Positions 17,234 to 25,911 of a stretch of DNA of 64,000 nt are shown in pieces. The translations under genes were made by a program, and so were the position numbers. The notes below the pieces were generated by a model. The model had not been told where the DNA came from and did no database searches. It saw only the letters and a list, made by a program, of their open reading frames with translations. Position 1 is the first letter of the stretch, and every line of letters starts with the position of its first letter. Origin of the DNA: Algibacter miyuki (GTDB taxonomy: Bacteria > Bacteroidota > Bacteroidia > Flavobacteriales > Flavobacteriaceae); the NCBI RefSeq assembly GCF_042427745.1, contig NZ_JBHMFA010000006.1. One strand, written 5' to 3'.

Positions 17234-18862
17234 TTATTTAGATTCTACTTGCAACGGTGTAAACTTAAAATCATCCCCGTTAAATAAACCTTTATCACTT
17301 AGTTTTAAAGCAGGAATCACCAACAACGCCATAAAAGAAAGCGTCATGTAAGGCGCATTTAATTTAGAGCCTAACTGTTTCGCCATAACATCTAATTCGG
17401 CATATTGCTTTCCTATAGTTTCGCCATCTTTATCACTCATAATTCCAGCAACTGGCAAAGGCACTATTTTTTCTTCGGAATCGGAAACGGCACAAATACC
17501 GCCTTTATTTTCAATCAGTAAATTAACCGCCTTGCAAATAGCTTCGTCTGAAACGCCAACTGCGATAATATTATGAGAATCGTGACCAACTGATGAGGCA
17601 ATGGCGCCAGATTTTAATCCGAAATTCTTAATAAAAGCTATTCCTGGTTCTTGATTGTTATAGCGATTAACAACGGTCATTTTCAAAACATCTTTTTCTG
17701 TATTTGAAACTAAGTTTCCATTTTCAATTAATGCATCTTCAATTAATTCGTTGGTTACAAGTTGACCTTCTAAAGCTTCAATAACTCTTATTCTATCTGA
17801 AGATGAAACGACTTTAAAATCTAAAACTTCTTTTTTAGTACAATTGAAATTATTTAGATTTTCGAAATCAACTGGTTTAATTAACGATTTACCATCGGTA
17901 AAAACCAATTCACCATTAATATAGGTTTGAAGGGGTTTGAAATTTACTAAATCTTCGACAATGATGCAATCGGCCATATCATTTTCTTTCAGTAAACCCA
18001 CATCTAAATTATAGTGTTTCACTGGGTTTACACAAGCTGCTTGTAGAACTTTAAAAACATCGATACCCTTAGCAACGGCTCTAGCACATAATTTATTAAT
18101 GTGGTTTATAATTAAATCATCAGGATGTTTATCATCACTACAAAACATCATGTTTTCGAAATGTTCCGGCAATAAATCGATTAAAGCTTCAAAATTTTTA
18201 GCCGCACTACCCTCCCGAATTAAGATTTTCATACCTTTTTCAAGCTTCTCTAAAGCTTCATCGTAAGTAAAACATTCGTGATCGGTAGAAATGCCTGCAC
18301 TAATATATTTTGTAACCTGATCGCCACGTAAACCCGGCGCATGGCCATCAACAGGTTTTTGGAAATGTTTGGCCCAAGCTATTTTTTTCAAAACTTCAGG
18401 GTCGTCAAATAACACGCCTGGATAGTTCATCATTTCTGCCAAATATTTAATTTCAGGTTTTTCTAAAAGCGTTTTTATATCATCAGAATCGATAACAGCA
18501 CCTGCCGATTCAAAAGTAGTTGCAGGCACACAAGATGGTGCCCCGAAGTTAAATTTAAAAGGCACTTTTTTACCATTTTCAATCATGAACTCCACACCTT
18601 TCACACCTAATACATTAGCAATTTCGTGCGGATCAGACACTGTAGAAACCGTACCGTGTGTTACCGCCAATCTAGCAAATTCACTAGGTACCAACATAGA
18701 ACTTTCGATATGAATATGTGCATCGACAAAACCCGGAAGTATGTAATGTTCTACATCATGACTGGCTTCTTTTATACTTAGAATTTTACCGTTCTCGATA
18801 GTTACTTCACCTTTATAAATGCGCTTGTTTTCAATATCAACTATTTGTCCTTTTAATATCAT
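17234..18862 (-). CDS. ade: Adenine deaminase
   Basis: Converts adenine to hypoxanthine and ammonia in purine salvage. The 542-residue product has the amidohydrolase metal motif [14 protein letters not shown], the family segment [27 protein letters not shown] and [11 protein letters not shown], and the C-terminal domain with [12 protein letters not shown]. Length and motif order match the Ade family rather than the AMP or adenosine deaminases. The start ATG gives [15 protein letters not shown]. It is 37 nt upstream-to-downstream from tilS on the same strand. Confidence 0.93.
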   Translation of the reverse strand: MILKGQIVDIENKRIYKGEVTIENGKILSIKEASHDVEHYILPGFVDAHIHIESSMLVPSEFARLAVTHGTVSTVSDPHEIANVLGVKGVEFMIENGKKVPFKFNFGAPSCVPATTFESAGAVIDSDDIKTLLEKPEIKYLAEMMNYPGVLFDDPEVLKKIAWAKHFQKPVDGHAPGLRGDQVTKYISAGISTDHECFTYDEALEKLEKGMKILIREGSAAKNFEALIDLLPEHFENMMFCSDDKHPDDLIINHINKLCARAVAKGIDVFKVLQAACVNPVKHYNLDVGLLKENDMADCIIVEDLVNFKPLQTYINGELVFTDGKSLIKPVDFENLNNFNCTKKEVLDFKVVSSSDRIRVIEALEGQLVTNELIEDALIENGNLVSNTEKDVLKMTVVNRYNNQEPGIAFIKNFGLKSGAIASSVGHDSHNIIAVGVSDEAICKAVNLLIENKGGICAVSDSEEKIVPLPVAGIMSDKDGETIGKQYAELDVMAKQLGSKLNAPYMTLSFMALLVIPALKLSDKGLFNGDDFKFTPLQVESK

Positions 18863-18899
18863 GTTGCTGTAATTTAAAGGTTTATTTTGGAACTGTGGA

Positions 18900-20210
18900 T
18901 TATTCCAATGTGATTTTTAAAATATTTTTGGTGTTTTTCGTCACCTTAAAACGATTATCGGCACGGTGATTTACTACCCAAACCAACTCGTTTTCTGAAC
19001 ATAACACCCAAACTTGTTCTTTATCTAAAATAGACAATTTCTCGTCTTTTAGGTATTTACTAACTTTCTTCTTCCCCGTCATACCTAAGGGATAAAAAAC
19101 ATCACCTTCTTGCCATTTCCGTAAAGTTAAAGGAAAATCAAGCGTATTAACATCTACATAAATACAGTTTTTTTGCTTTTTTAAAATAGCATCTGCTTCT
19201 TCAAAAAATAAGGTTCCGAATGTTGTTTCTACAATTTTATCAGTTTTTGAAATGGAAATACTTTCTTCAATCTCAGAAGTGATTTCTGTTAATAAAAGCT
19301 GCTCTCTATTTTTTATTAAACGATGGGTTTTTGAAAATAACTGCTTTCCTGTTTCTGCATCAAGTAAGCTTAAAACATCATTCCATTCGGTAAACCCGTA
19401 GCTGTTAAATACTTCAAACAAATATGCTTTTGGATTTTTTAATGTCTTAAATTCTGAAATCTTAAATATGGTTTGAATCGCATCCGCACGTTCTATGGCA
19501 CGTTCTAAAAAAGCATTTTTACTATCTTCAACAATATCTGTAGTATCACTTAAGTTACTTAATGTGTTTTGAAAACTTTGCAATAAACTCGGATTTATTT
19601 CTTTTAAAAGCGGCACCACTTGATGGCGTAATTTATTACGAACATATTTGGTTGTCGCATTACTACTATCGTCACGCCAAGTAATATTATTGGTTTTGGC
19701 ATAAGCTGCAATAGTTTCATTTGAAAAAGGTAACAACGGGCGCACTAATTGTCCGTTAACTTCTGGAATTCCTTTTAAACCTTCTAAACCTGTACCCCGT
19801 ATAAAATTAATTAAGAACGTTTCCAAGTTATCATCAGCATGATGGGCGGTTAAAATATAATCGAAATTGAGTTGTTTTGCCAAATCGGAAAACCAGTTGT
19901 ATCGCAATTCACGAGCTGCAATTTGAATATTTTGTTTATTCGTTTTCGCGTAGTTTTCGGTATCGAAGTTTTGGATAAAAACTTCTAAATCTAAACCTTC
20001 GGCAAATTGAAGTACAAATTGTTCGTCTCCATCACTTTCGTTTCCTCTTAGATTGAAATTACAATGTGCTAAGGCTATATTTAGTTTTAGTTTATGGCAT
20101 AAATGTGTTAAAACAACACTGTCGATTCCTCCGGAAATAGCAATTAGGATTTTGCTTTCCTTTAGAAATGCAAGATTTTTATTGATATGATTTTGAAGGC
20201 TATTTAGCAT
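18900..20210 (-). CDS. tilS: tRNA(Ile)-lysidine synthetase
   Basis: Modifies C34 of the tRNA-Ile CAU anticodon to lysidine with ATP and lysine, an essential step for decoding AUA. The 436-residue product has the PP-loop [39 protein letters not shown], and [15 protein letters not shown], followed by a C-terminal domain with [19 protein letters not shown] -7-like TAAATTTG (plus positions 20215-20222) lies only a few bases before the ATG, so the transcript may have almost no leader. Confidence 0.94.
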   Translation of the reverse strand: MLNSLQNHINKNLAFLKESKILIAISGGIDSVVLTHLCHKLKLNIALAHCNFNLRGNESDGDEQFVLQFAEGLDLEVFIQNFDTENYAKTNKQNIQIAARELRYNWFSDLAKQLNFDYILTAHHADDNLETFLINFIRGTGLEGLKGIPEVNGQLVRPLLPFSNETIAAYAKTNNITWRDDSSNATTKYVRNKLRHQVVPLLKEINPSLLQSFQNTLSNLSDTTDIVEDSKNAFLERAIERADAIQTIFKISEFKTLKNPKAYLFEVFNSYGFTEWNDVLSLLDAETGKQLFSKTHRLIKNREQLLLTEITSEIEESISISKTDKIVETTFGTLFFEEADAILKKQKNCIYVDVNTLDFPLTLRKWQEGDVFYPLGMTGKKKVSKYLKDEKLSILDKEQVWVLCSENELVWVVNHRADNRFKVTKNTKNILKITLE

Positions 20211-20392
20211 GTTTCAAATTTAGTGTTTATTTTATTATTACACCGCCACTCTTGATGGTTTGCCTTTTAGATTCTCTTTTTTTTTCGCCATGAATTCATT
20301 TATTTTTCTATAAAAACCTCAATCGATTATATAAAAACTAAAACACTGCTAGTTATGTTGACTTTTTGAAAATAAACTTCGATGGCGGATAT

Positions 20393-20495
20393 GTGCGCAA
20401 GGGATTGAGGCATTGTTGGAGCTATTTTTGTGTTGTTGCTTATATGCAACACAAAAAAGCGACTGCCGAAAGCCCGACCCTTTTGGGTTGCGCCC
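20393..20495. repeat. Structured intergenic element, copy A
   Basis: Read on the plus strand, GCGCAA (20395-20400) pairs with TTGCGC (20488-20493). GGG...GGCA pairs with TGCC...CCC across an internal loop ATTGA/GAAAG. GCTATTTTTGTGTTG pairs with CAACACAAAAAAGC (20421-20460), and ACCC pairs with GGGT in a small hairpin. The same architecture recurs at 44346-44507. It lies 21 nt past the pabB stop. The rest of the 306-nt gap (20211-20392) shows only the tilS -7-like box. Strand is uncertain because the structure is nearly symmetric. Confidence 0.65.
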
Positions 20496-20516
20496 AAATT
20501 AAAACTACCACTTAAA

Positions 20517-21809
20517 TTAATGCTCTAAAACAGTACGCATGGCTTTGGCTTTTATAAGGCATTCTTCGTACTCTTTTAAGGGTTCGCTTTTAGCCGTAAT
20601 GGCGCCGCCAACGGAGTAGGACACGTATTTTTTTGATGCGTTATATAGGATGCTGCGGATAACGACGTTGAAATCGAAGTCGTTTTCGGGCGTGAAATAT
20701 CCGATGGCACCGGAGTATAATCCGCGTTTTGAGGCTTCAAGTGATTCGATAATTTTCATGGCCGAAATTTTGGGTGCACCCGTCATGCTCCCCATAGGGA
20801 AAGTGCTGTTTAAAATGTCTACAGGGTGCGTTTCTGGTTCAACCTGTGAAGTAATAGTCGAGATCATTTGATGCACTTGATCGAAGGTATAAATTTTGCA
20901 AAGTTCGTCAACTTTCACACTACCTTTTATAGCGGTTTTGGATAAGTCGTTTCTAACTAAGTCGACAATCATGATGTTTTCGCTACGTTCTTTCTCATTA
21001 TTTACAAGACTTGTTTTTAGCTCATTGTCTTCCTTTTTATTTTTGGAACGTTTCGCGGTGCCTTTTATTGGTTGCGAAATAATTTGGGTACCTTCCTTTT
21101 TTATGTAACGTTCTGGTGAGGCACAAAGCGCAAATTTATCATACATTTTTACGAATGACGCAAAAGGTGGTTTCGATATTTTATTTAGTTTTTGATAGGT
21201 TTCTAATGGGTTTATATCTGTATTTTCTGCATAAAATTCTTGACAGAAATTAACTTCGTAAATATCTCCACGATGGATGTGGTTAAGTATTTTATTCACG
21301 TTATTAAAATACTCGTCTTTATGAATTTTAAGTTTAATTTTCAGGTCTTGATTTGGCGTTTTACTTGGCGCTTTATCTGTAGTTTCAATAGCCTGAAAAT
21401 CACTTTCAAGTTCGTCGTCAACACAATTTAGATATTGAATTTCGAGCTGATTGTCTTTAAAAATAAATATTTTTTTGGGTTGAAAAAAACATAAATCAGC
21501 AAAATCTAATCCGTCAGAATTATGAGATTCTAATGGTTCTACATCATTTTTTAAATCGTAAGTGAGATAACCAAAAATCCAGTCGTTTACTAAAGTTTGA
21601 TATTCTTTAAGCTTTTCGAAACCTTGATGATAATCGGTTTGAATACTCGTAAAAGCTTCGACGGCCAAAACAGCATCGAAACTAGAATATTTCTGTTCAT
21701 AATTATTGGAATCTAACCAAATAACTTCGTCGAATTGCTGACTCCAAATCAGTAATTGATTTTTAAAATCGGTGACGTTCGGAAGATTGTAAATTTGCTT
21801 TGTTCTCAA
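20517..21809 (-). CDS. pabB: Aminodeoxychorismate synthase component I
   Basis: Converts chorismate with ammonia to aminodeoxychorismate, the first committed step to p-aminobenzoate and folate. The 430-residue product carries the chorismate-binding domain: CASPERYIKKEGTQIISQPIKGT, RSENIMIVDLVRNDLS, PMGSMTGAPKISAMKIIE, GLYSGAIGYF and VGGAITAKSEPLKEYEE. The PIKGT motif with its Lys separates PabB from anthranilate synthase (PIAGT). It stands alone, with no pabA or pabC beside it. Confidence 0.93.
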   Translation of the reverse strand: MRTKQIYNLPNVTDFKNQLLIWSQQFDEVIWLDSNNYEQKYSSFDAVLAVEAFTSIQTDYHQGFEKLKEYQTLVNDWIFGYLTYDLKNDVEPLESHNSDGLDFADLCFFQPKKIFIFKDNQLEIQYLNCVDDELESDFQAIETTDKAPSKTPNQDLKIKLKIHKDEYFNNVNKILNHIHRGDIYEVNFCQEFYAENTDINPLETYQKLNKISKPPFASFVKMYDKFALCASPERYIKKEGTQIISQPIKGTAKRSKNKKEDNELKTSLVNNEKERSENIMIVDLVRNDLSKTAIKGSVKVDELCKIYTFDQVHQMISTITSQVEPETHPVDILNSTFPMGSMTGAPKISAMKIIESLEASKRGLYSGAIGYFTPENDFDFNVVIRSILYNASKKYVSYSVGGAITAKSEPLKEYEECLIKAKAMRTVLEH

Positions 21810-22001
21810 TAGAAAAAATGATGTATTAATCTGATTACTTTATATTTTAAAATATGAATTCTCTTGTTTATTACAACGAAAATCTATCTCTATAAAATTC
21901 TGATAAAAAGAAAAACAGTAAATATTATTCGGTAAAGTTAATGAGAATCCATAAAAAAATGTAAATTTTGTGGATAATACCCATTTAATTTAAAAATTAA
22001 G

Positions 22002-22892
22002 ATGCACATACTAGAAAACGATCTATTAAAAATAGCCATTAAACAAACTGGCGCCGAGCTTTGTAAAATAACATCTACTAAGTATAAAACTGATTTTATG
22101 TGGGATGCCAACCCTGATGTTTGGGCAGGCTTTGCACCTAACCTCTTCCCTATTATTGGTGCTTTAAAAGATGATACTTATGTACTTGATGGAGAACAAT
22201 ACAACCTCCCAAAACATGGCTTCTTAAGACATAATACAGGTTTTACTATTGAGGAACAAACCCAAAATAGTATTACTTTTAAGTTGGTTTCTAATGACGA
22301 TTTACTAAAAATGTATCCGTTTAAATTTGAATTCCTAATAACTTATACTCTAACCGAAAATACAATTAACATTAACCATACGGTTAAAAATGTTGATGAT
22401 AAGCCGATGTATTTTTCATTAGGTGGACATCCTGCTTTTAAATGTCCCGTGTTTGAAAATGAAACTTATAGCGATTATTCTTTAGAATTTGAACACACAG
22501 AAACCTCTAATACGCATTGTATTAACATGGCAAACGGTTTGATTGCTCCCGAAGAAAAACCCGTGTTGAAAAACACCAAGATATTACCCCTAAAGCATGA
22601 TTTATTTAACGAAGATGCTCTTATTTTCAAGGATTTAAAATCGAAAAAAGTAACTTTAAAAAGTAAAATCAATGGCGAAATATTAGGTTTTAATTATAAA
22701 GACTTCCCGTATTTAGGGATTTGGGCGAAACCTGAAGGCGATTATGTTTGTATTGAACCATGGCTTGGTATTGCTGATAATGAAGATACCAATCAAGATT
22801 TTAAAACCAAAGAAGGTATTTTAAAATTAGAGACTAAAAATGTATTTTCGGCGCAATATAGTGTGGCTATAAATAAAGCACATTTGAATTAA
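22002..22892 (+). CDS. Aldose 1-epimerase family protein (YeaD/GalM-like)
   Basis: A 296-residue beta-sandwich protein of the galactose mutarotase superfamily. It has GAELCKITS at the N-terminus, ANLFPIIGALKDD (as FAPNLFPIIGAL), LPKHGFLRH with its His-Gly-Phe, and SLGGHPAFKCP with the second conserved His. It probably interconverts anomers of a hexose or hexose-6-phosphate; the substrate is not evident from the sequence or the neighbours. It has no signal peptide. A hairpin follows 28 nt after the stop. Confidence 0.87.
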   Translation: MHILENDLLKIAIKQTGAELCKITSTKYKTDFMWDANPDVWAGFAPNLFPIIGALKDDTYVLDGEQYNLPKHGFLRHNTGFTIEEQTQNSITFKLVSNDDLLKMYPFKFEFLITYTLTENTININHTVKNVDDKPMYFSLGGHPAFKCPVFENETYSDYSLEFEHTETSNTHCINMANGLIAPEEKPVLKNTKILPLKHDLFNEDALIFKDLKSKKVTLKSKINGEILGFNYKDFPYLGIWAKPEGDYVCIEPWLGIADNEDTNQDFKTKEGILKLETKNVFSAQYSVAINKAHLN

Positions 22893-22920
22893 TTTTCAAT
22901 TTAAAAATAGTAGAATAATT

Positions 22921-22952
22921 AAGCGATATGGCCTTAAAAACCCTATCGCTTT
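22921..22952 (+). terminator. Candidate terminator after the epimerase gene
   Basis: AAGCGATA pairs with TATCGCTT, with an additional GG/CC pair inside. The following U-run is short, so termination may be weak. Confidence 0.4.
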
Positions 22953-23003
22953 CTGATGTAAAAACAACAGCATTCAATGCTACATAGGTTACAAAAAATA
23001 GCG

Positions 23004-23011
23004 TAACTTTG
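23004..23011 (+). promoter_or_regulatory. -7 box of the DEAD-box helicase gene
   Basis: TAACTTTG is a perfect TAnnTTTG match 18 nt upstream of the GTG start, giving a very short leader. No TTTG -33 box is visible. Confidence 0.5.
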
Positions 23012-23029
23012 TAGCCTAAATATACCATT

Positions 23030-24379
23030 GTGACTTTTCAAGATTTAAATTTAAATACCCCACTTTATAATGCCTTAGGCGACTTAGGATTTACAACGCC
23101 AACGCCTATACAGGCCGAAGCTTTTAATGTTGTAAGCTCAGGAAAAGATGTGGTTGGTATTGCACAAACAGGAACAGGAAAAACCTTTGCCTACATGCTA
23201 CCTATTTTAAAAAGCTTGAAGTTTTCTACTCAGGAAAACCCACGTGTTTTGGTTTTAGTACCAACGCGTGAGCTTGTTGTACAAGTGGTAGATGAAATTG
23301 AAAAACTATCAAAATACATAAACAATCGCGTTTTAGGTGTTTATGGTGGCACCAATATTAACACGCAAAAGAAAGCTATTGCTGAAGGTATTGATATTCT
23401 AGTTGCTACGCCTGGCCGCATGTATGATTTAGCACTGAGTCGTGTATTGCAACTAAAATCTATTCAGAAATTAGTGATTGATGAAGTTGATGTGATGCTT
23501 GATTTAGGTTTTAGACATCAGCTAATTAATATTTTTGATATTCTACCTCCGAAAAGACAAAACATTATGTTTTCGGCAACGATGACACAGGATGTGGATT
23601 TATTATTGAATGATTTCTTTAAAACACCAGAACGTGTTTCTATAGCCGTTTCCGGAACACCGTTAGATAATATTTCGCAACAGCGTTATAACGTACCCAA
23701 TTTTTACACCAAGGTCAATTTACTAACACATTTATTAAATGATACCGAACGTTATAATAAAGTCTTAATTTTTGTGGCTTATAAACGTATGGCTGATAGA
23801 TTGTTTGAGAGTTTAGATGAAATTTTTCATGATGAATTATGCGTGATTCACTCTAATAAAACACAAAATTACAGGTTGCGTAGTATTGAACAATTTAGAG
23901 AAGGTATGAACCGGATTTTAATTGCGACCGACGTTATGGCTCGTGGTTTAGATATTGATAACATATCGCATGTTATTAATTTTGACACCCCAGATTTCCC
24001 TGAAAACTACATGCATCGTATTGGTAGAACAGGTCGTGCAGAACGCCAAGGTGAATCGTTATTATTTTCAACAGTGAAAGAACAAGAACTGGTAGAGAAT
24101 ATTGAAAATTTAATGGTAATGGAGATTCCTGTTATGGAAATTCCTGAAGTTGTAGAAATTTCAACAGAACTTATTGAAGAAGAACGTCCGCAAATAAAGG
24201 AACGTAATAACCCTTTAAAACGAAAAGATGAGGATATTGCAGGCCCTGCTTTTCACGACAAATCGGAAAAGAATTCTAAAGAAAACTTAGGTGGTTCGTA
24301 CAAATTTAAAATTGCCGCGAAATATAAAAAACCAAAAACGCGTGGTGATAAAAACTACAATAAGCGTAATAAGAAGTAA
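23030..24379 (+). CDS. DEAD-box ATP-dependent RNA helicase (GTG start)
   Basis: A 449-residue RNA helicase. It has the Q motif (TFQDLNLNTPLYNALGDLGF, PTPIQ), Walker A AQTGTGKT, motif Ib TPGR, motif II as DEVD (VIDEVDVMLDLGF) instead of DEAD, motif III SAT, and motif VI HRIGRTGRAERQG. The basic tail from about residue 395 (Lys-rich, ending NYNKRNKK) probably binds RNA. The start is GTG, just 18 nt after the -7 box; the preceding TTG runs directly into a stop. A strong bidirectional terminator follows. Confidence 0.93.
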   Translation: MTFQDLNLNTPLYNALGDLGFTTPTPIQAEAFNVVSSGKDVVGIAQTGTGKTFAYMLPILKSLKFSTQENPRVLVLVPTRELVVQVVDEIEKLSKYINNRVLGVYGGTNINTQKKAIAEGIDILVATPGRMYDLALSRVLQLKSIQKLVIDEVDVMLDLGFRHQLINIFDILPPKRQNIMFSATMTQDVDLLLNDFFKTPERVSIAVSGTPLDNISQQRYNVPNFYTKVNLLTHLLNDTERYNKVLIFVAYKRMADRLFESLDEIFHDELCVIHSNKTQNYRLRSIEQFREGMNRILIATDVMARGLDIDNISHVINFDTPDFPENYMHRIGRTGRAERQGESLLFSTVKEQELVENIENLMVMEIPVMEIPEVVEISTELIEEERPQIKERNNPLKRKDEDIAGPAFHDKSEKNSKENLGGSYKFKIAAKYKKPKTRGDKNYNKRNKK

Positions 24380-24390
24380 TAAAAAGTAAT

Positions 24391-24428
24391 AAAAAAGGCG
24401 ATTTATAATTAATAAATCGCCTTTTTTA
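24391..24428. terminator. Bidirectional terminator between helicase and HNH genes
   Basis: AAAAAAGGCGATTTA pairs with TAAATCGCCTTTTTT around a TAATTAA loop. It has an A-run on one side and a U-run on the other, so it can serve both convergent genes. Confidence 0.85.
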
Positions 24429-24432
24429 TTCC

Positions 24433-24984
24433 CTATTTATCGACAACATGTTTCCAGTTTTCTCCTGAAACTACTCGATATACTTGCATTTCTGAAATAC
24501 CAAATTGCTTTGCTATCATTTTTATTCGTGTACGACGGTTAGGATCGTTTACTTTTCTTCTAATTAAACGCACGCGACTTTCGGTTAGTTTCGCATAAGA
24601 CCTATTTATTTTTCTATTCTTATAGTTTTCTCCCGAATATTGATGCACTTCTTTTTCGCGTTTTGTTGCCCATTTTAAATTATCTACATGATTATTTTTC
24701 TTATCATAATCGATATGGATTACAAAAACTTCATCTTCCTTTTTTTCTAAAAAATGTTGCGCTACTAATTTATGCACATACCGCCCTGTACTTTTTCCAT
24801 TAACCCGTTGCTTTAAGGAAATACTTTCATACCCATTAGTGTAAGACGAATTAACCAAGCGCTCCGGATCGTATTTACAATTAATCAATCTTCCATAGTT
24901 GGAAATTTTATAATTTTCAAACTCAGCAATTTTTTCATCAAAAACCACAGGCTTCCATTTTTCTAATGGATAACTTCGAATCAT
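24433..24984 (-). CDS. NUMOD4/HNH homing-endonuclease-like protein
   Basis: A 183-residue protein with three recognisable parts. The NUMOD4 DNA-binding segment has WKPVVF and FENYKISNYGRLIN (about 10-40). An HNH core has HKLVAQHFL, VIHIDYDKKNNHVDNLKWAT (about 70-110). The C-terminal helix-turn-helix has KLTESRVRLIRR and IKMIAKQFGISEMQVYRVVSGENW. This is the layout of phage and intron homing endonucleases. Here it stands alone, outside any intron or prophage, followed upstream by about 500 nt of non-coding DNA and the tRNA operon. The first His-Asn pair is present, so it may be active; the target is unknown. Confidence 0.88.
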   Translation of the reverse strand: MIRSYPLEKWKPVVFDEKIAEFENYKISNYGRLINCKYDPERLVNSSYTNGYESISLKQRVNGKSTGRYVHKLVAQHFLEKKEDEVFVIHIDYDKKNNHVDNLKWATKREKEVHQYSGENYKNRKINRSYAKLTESRVRLIRRKVNDPNRRTRIKMIAKQFGISEMQVYRVVSGENWKHVVDK

Positions 24985-25477
24985 AATATTGTTTATTAAG
25001 TTAGGTTAGATTCAATATAAATAATAAAAATTAAGCATCTAAAAAAGGATGCCTTATTTTTCACAAATCAGCCGTTCAAACTAAAATCCTATTAATTATA
25101 AACAGGGCTGAAAGAGTTTTTTCCTACAAAAATACATATATTCTTTTTTATTCAAAATGAATTTAAATTATTCAAAAGAAAAACATGAACAACATGATTA
25201 AAATGATATTTGAATACTTAGCGCCAACACCACTGATACTTCTAATTACAACAAGGAGATAGCTATATTAAGTTTTATAAATAACTGTAATTGTATTCTG
25301 AAATAAATAAAACATCGCTATTATCCTCCCTAGGGCTCCTGATATATTTTATTACTCTAACAGTAAATTTTAATCTATAAGATTCAGCTATGCGTATAAA
25401 AAAAGAAGTGTTAATTATTTATTAGCATGAGTTATTAATAACATTGAAGAGCATTAATATTTGCTACATTTTATAAA
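24985..25477. other. Non-coding stretch, no gene seen
   Basis: About 490 nt of very AT-rich DNA between the HNH gene start and the tRNA terminator. I find no credible reading frame and no conserved RNA. A short GGATGC/GCATCC inverted repeat around 25035-25052 is the only structure noted. It may be the remains of an accessory insertion at the tRNA locus. Confidence 0.6.
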
Positions 25478-25507
25478 ACAAAAAAGCCTCACATTTCTGT
25501 GAAGCTT
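25478..25507 (-). terminator. Terminator of the tRNA operon
   Basis: On the minus strand AAGCTTCACA pairs with TGTGAGGCTT around a GAAA tetraloop (10 bp, one G-U pair) and is followed by TTTTTTG. It begins 5 nt beyond tRNA-Arg. Confidence 0.85.
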
Positions 25508-25511
25508 TAAG

Positions 25512-25585
25512 TGAGCCCTGCAGGATTCGAACCTGCGACCGCCTCCTTAGAAGGGAGGTGCTCTATCCAGCTGAGCTAAGAGCCC
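25512..25585 (-). tRNA. tRNA-Arg (anticodon TCT)
   Basis: A 74-nt cloverleaf. The acceptor GGGCTCT pairs with AGGGCTC. D-arm GCTC...GAGC, anticodon stem CCTCC/GGAGG with loop CTTCTAA (TCT), and T-arm GTTCGAATC are present. Discriminator is A; CCA is not encoded. Confidence 0.96.
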
Positions 25586-25614
25586 GTAGTTTTTATGTTT
25601 CTACGAAAACAGTG

Positions 25615-25689
25615 TCGGGGTGGCAGGATTCGAACCTGCGACCTCCTCGTCCCAAACGAGGCGCGATAACCGGGCTACGCTACACCCCG
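25615..25689 (-). tRNA. tRNA-Pro (anticodon TGG)
   Basis: A 75-nt cloverleaf. The acceptor CGGGGTG pairs with CACCCCG. The anticodon stem CCTCG/CGAGG encloses loop TTTGGGA (TGG), and GTTCGAATC is in the T-arm. Discriminator is A; CCA is not encoded. Confidence 0.96.
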
Positions 25690-25722
25690 ATTGGCTATCT
25701 ATATTTCTATTGAAATACGTTG

Positions 25723-25811
25723 CGGAGAGACAGGGATTCGAACCCTGGGTCAGTGTTTCCACCAACGACGATTTAGCAAACCGCTCCTTTCGGCCACTCA
25801 GGCACCTCTCC
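25723..25811 (-). tRNA. tRNA-Ser (anticodon GCT)
   Basis: An 89-nt class II tRNA with a long variable arm. Acceptor GGAGAGG pairs with TCTCTCC; the anticodon loop TTGCTAA gives GCT; T-arm GTTCGAATC. Discriminator is G as usual for serine. It is the first gene of the Ser-Pro-Arg operon. Confidence 0.96.
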
Positions 25812-25855
25812 AGTTATTTGTGAATGAACACCGCACTAATATTGTAATGCGGGTG

Positions 25856-25887
25856 CAAATTTAGGATTTCATCTTAAATCTGACAAA
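25856..25887 (-). promoter_or_regulatory. Consensus promoter of the tRNA operon
   Basis: On the minus strand TTTG (25884-25887) is followed after exactly 20 nt by TAAATTTG (25856-25863). This is a perfect Bacteroidetes -33/-7 promoter, about 45 nt upstream of tRNA-Ser. Confidence 0.75.
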
Positions 25888-25911
25888 CATTTTTTCATTT
25901 ATTTTTAAAAA

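Noticed and set aside
20425..20457. The TTTTTGTGTTG/CAACACAAAAA hairpin as a simple terminator.
   Set aside because: It is one helix of the larger element shared with 44346-44507, so I report it as part of that element.
25620..25823. A 67-residue plus-strand reading frame with GFEPAT and GFEPWV.
   Set aside because: It is the antisense of the tRNA-Pro and tRNA-Ser genes; these motifs are the usual artefact of T-arm sequence.
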